Below, in pieces: positions 62,590-64,000 of a DNA stretch of 64,000 nt. The position numbers were made by a program, and so were the translations under genes. The notes under the pieces were generated by a model. It did no database searches and was not told the DNA's origin. It saw nothing but the letters and a program-made list of their open reading frames with translations. Location of the stretch: assembly GCF_030538755.1 (NCBI RefSeq), contig NZ_JAUNTJ010000014.1, forward strand, positions 1 through 64,000, in the 5' to 3' direction. The DNA is from Paracoccus sp. (in: a-proteobacteria). GTDB taxonomy: Bacteria > Pseudomonadota > Alphaproteobacteria > Rhodobacterales > Rhodobacteraceae. The stretch's first letter is position 1; each line of letters opens with the position of its first letter.

Positions 62590-62616
62590 AAAAAGGGCCG
62601 CCACAGGCGACCCTTT
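62590..62616 (-). terminator. Intrinsic terminator of ftsZ
   Basis: Minus strand: AAAGGGTCGCC-TGT-GGCGGCCCTTT followed by TTC, one G-U pair in the stem, 30 bases after the ftsZ stop. Confidence 0.85.
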
Positions 62617-62646
62617 AACGGTTGTCATATCCGAATTCGTGAAGGC

Positions 62647-64000
62647 TCAGTTCGCCTGACGACGCAGGAATGCGGGGATCTCGATGTTGTCGCCCTGCGC
62701 ATCCGGGCTGGCGAGATCATCGAAATTCGCCTCTTCCTGTTCGCGGGCGCGGGTGGCCACCCGTTCGCTGACACGTTCGGCAAGCGTGCCCGCCGTGGGT
62801 TTGGCGGCAGCGGCTGCCCCCTGCCCGGCGTTATGCCCGGCCATCCGTTCCAGCATCCGGCCCAGACCCGCCATGCGGCCGGCCCCGGCGCGCTGATCCT
62901 CGGCCACCGGCTGTTGCTGGCGCGGAGCCTGCTGCTGACGCGACTCGCCCGGATGGGCAACGGCCTTTTGCAGACGCTCCAGCACCTCGGGGCGCGGGGT
63001 CACGCCAGCGGCGCGGGGTTTGGGCGCGACATAGGCGGCGGAATCTTCGTGGATCATCGGCGAGGCCGGACGCGCCGCCGCGACGGCAGGCCCCGACTTG
63101 GGCTGCCAGCCCGGCGCAGGCATATCGTCATCGGCCAGATGCTGATCGCGGACGCTGGCAACCGGCGCTGTCTCGGGCGCGGGGTTGCGGCGCGGCGGAA
63201 CCGGCATATCGTCCTCGACGCTTTCGGCGCGCGACATGCTGGGCGTCTGGGTCAGCGGAGCGGCCATGCTGCGACGCGGCGCGGCCGGTTCGGCCGATCC
63301 GGCCACAGCGGCGTCGATGCCGGTGGCAACGACCGACACCCGCAGCGTGCCGTCCATTTCCGGGTCCAGGGTCGAACCGACGATGATATTCGCATCGGCA
63401 TCCACCTTGTCGCGGATGATATTCGCGGCCTCGTCCAGTTCGAACAGGGTCATGTCATAGCCGCCGGTGATGTTAATCAGCACGCCTTTGGCGCCGTTCA
63501 GGCTGATTTCATCCAGCAGCGGGTTGGCGATGGCGCGTTCCGCCGCCTCGACCGCACGGTTTTCGCCCGCAGCCTCGCCCGTGCCCATCATCGCCTTGCC
63601 CATCTCGTCCATGACGGCGCGGACATCGGCAAAGTCGAGGTTAATCAGGCCCGGACGCACCATCAGGTCGGTCACGCCCTTGACGCCCTGATACAGCACG
63701 TCATCGGCCATGGCGAAGGCTTCGGTGAAGGTGGTCTTTTCATTCGCCAGCCGGAACAGGTTCTGGTTCGGAATGATGATCAGCGTATCGACGACCTTTT
63801 GCAGCGCCTCGACCCCTTCTTCGGCCTGACGCATCCGCTTGGTGCCCTCAAAGCTGAAGGGCTTGGTCACGACACCCACGGTCAGGATACCCATTTCGCG
63901 GGCGGCCTGCGCAATGATCGGGGCCGCGCCAGTGCCGGTGCCGCCGCCCATCCCGGCGGTGATAAAGCACATATGCGCGCCCATCAGGTGATCGACGATA
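62647..64000 (-). CDS. ftsZ: Cell division protein FtsZ (3' part; gene continues beyond the window)
   Basis: The frame runs to the right edge ([11 protein letters not shown]...), so the first roughly 90 residues are missing. Visible: tubulin signature [11 protein letters not shown]6/T7 region ([22 protein letters not shown]) ending the GTPase core, then an unusually long proline/alanine/glutamine-rich linker of about 190 residues and the conserved C-terminal peptide [14 protein letters not shown] that binds FtsA/ZipA-like anchors. It polymerises with GTP into the Z-ring. The long linker is normal for alphaproteobacteria. Confidence 0.95.
   Translation of the reverse strand, partial: IVDHLMGAHMCFITAGMGGGTGTGAAPIIAQAAREMGILTVGVVTKPFSFEGTKRMRQAEEGVEALQKVVDTLIIIPNQNLFRLANEKTTFTEAFAMADDVLYQGVKGVTDLMVRPGLINLDFADVRAVMDEMGKAMMGTGEAAGENRAVEAAERAIANPLLDEISLNGAKGVLINITGGYDMTLFELDEAANIIRDKVDADANIIVGSTLDPEMDGTLRVSVVATGIDAAVAGSAEPAAPRRSMAAPLTQTPSMSRAESVEDDMPVPPRRNPAPETAPVASVRDQHLADDDMPAPGWQPKSGPAVAAARPASPMIHEDSAAYVAPKPRAAGVTPRPEVLERLQKAVAHPGESRQQQAPRQQQPVAEDQRAGAGRMAGLGRMLERMAGHNAGQGAAAAAKPTAGTLAERVSERVATRAREQEEANFDDLASPDAQGDNIEIPAFLRRQAN

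Overview
The window is GC-rich chromosomal DNA from an alphaproteobacterium of the order Rhodobacterales (Rhodobacter/Paracoccus/Roseobacter-like). The evidence is gene content and style: a circularly permuted two-piece tmRNA next to an alphaproteobacterial sspB, a DctD-type regulator without the sigma-54 contact loop, an Rrf2/IscR protein with a single cysteine, DUF1638 beside a betaine-homocysteine methyltransferase-like protein and a corrinoid protein, DUF4169, and an nnr-glnB-glnA block. I do not assign a genus. No phage, plasmid backbone, insertion sequence or CRISPR array was seen; the window reads as core chromosome with a few accessory patches.

Layout. 1-5 kb: a probable split cobalamin-dependent methionine synthase module (homocysteine methyltransferase, corrinoid protein, DUF1638), a radical SAM protein, a GNAT and an HNH nuclease. 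5-14 kb, mostly minus strand: cobO, dctD-dctB, purQ, a ClpP-fold/membrane protein pair, an EamA half-transporter and icd. 14-19 kb, accessory in feel: a tandem-duplicated HD phosphohydrolase coupled to a 46-residue membrane peptide, then an IalB-like protein and a 960-residue trimeric autotransporter adhesin. 19-28 kb: an alpha/beta hydrolase divergent from an orphan iscR, an aminotransferase, an SDR, a lone RAM domain, a MATE pump, nudix-purK-purE, trigger factor and tRNA-Leu. 28-35 kb: rtcB, nnr divergent from glnB-glnA, guaB and a TehA/SLAC1 carrier. 35-43 kb: a FadL porin, a P-loop protein with metA, ppk2 and a TPM protein in close order, an SDR, and an orphan polyamine-type binding protein. 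43-49 kb: ssrA, sspB, fumC, DUF4169, an RHH protein and phnN-phnM. 49-52 kb: DUF2189, coaD and a CBS protein. 52-58 kb: a LysR gene divergent from mmsA, then a valine-catabolism run (acyl-CoA dehydrogenase, HIB-CoA hydrolase, mmsB). 58-64 kb: recN, bamD, lpxC and the 3' part of ftsZ, a cell-envelope/division cluster on the minus strand.

The most unusual signals are: (i) a dispersed hairpin-plus-ATATTT repeat, one copy of which lies in frame inside nnr and another of which supplies the ribosome site and start codon of cobO; (ii) a second, related palindromic repeat in four intergenic gaps; (iii) a PhnN whose P-loop lysine is a valine; (iv) a fused tandem HD enzyme; (v) an 87-residue antisense orphan ORF between DUF4169 and the RHH gene; and (vi) dyad-symmetric candidate operators in front of the adhesin and between lysR and mmsA.
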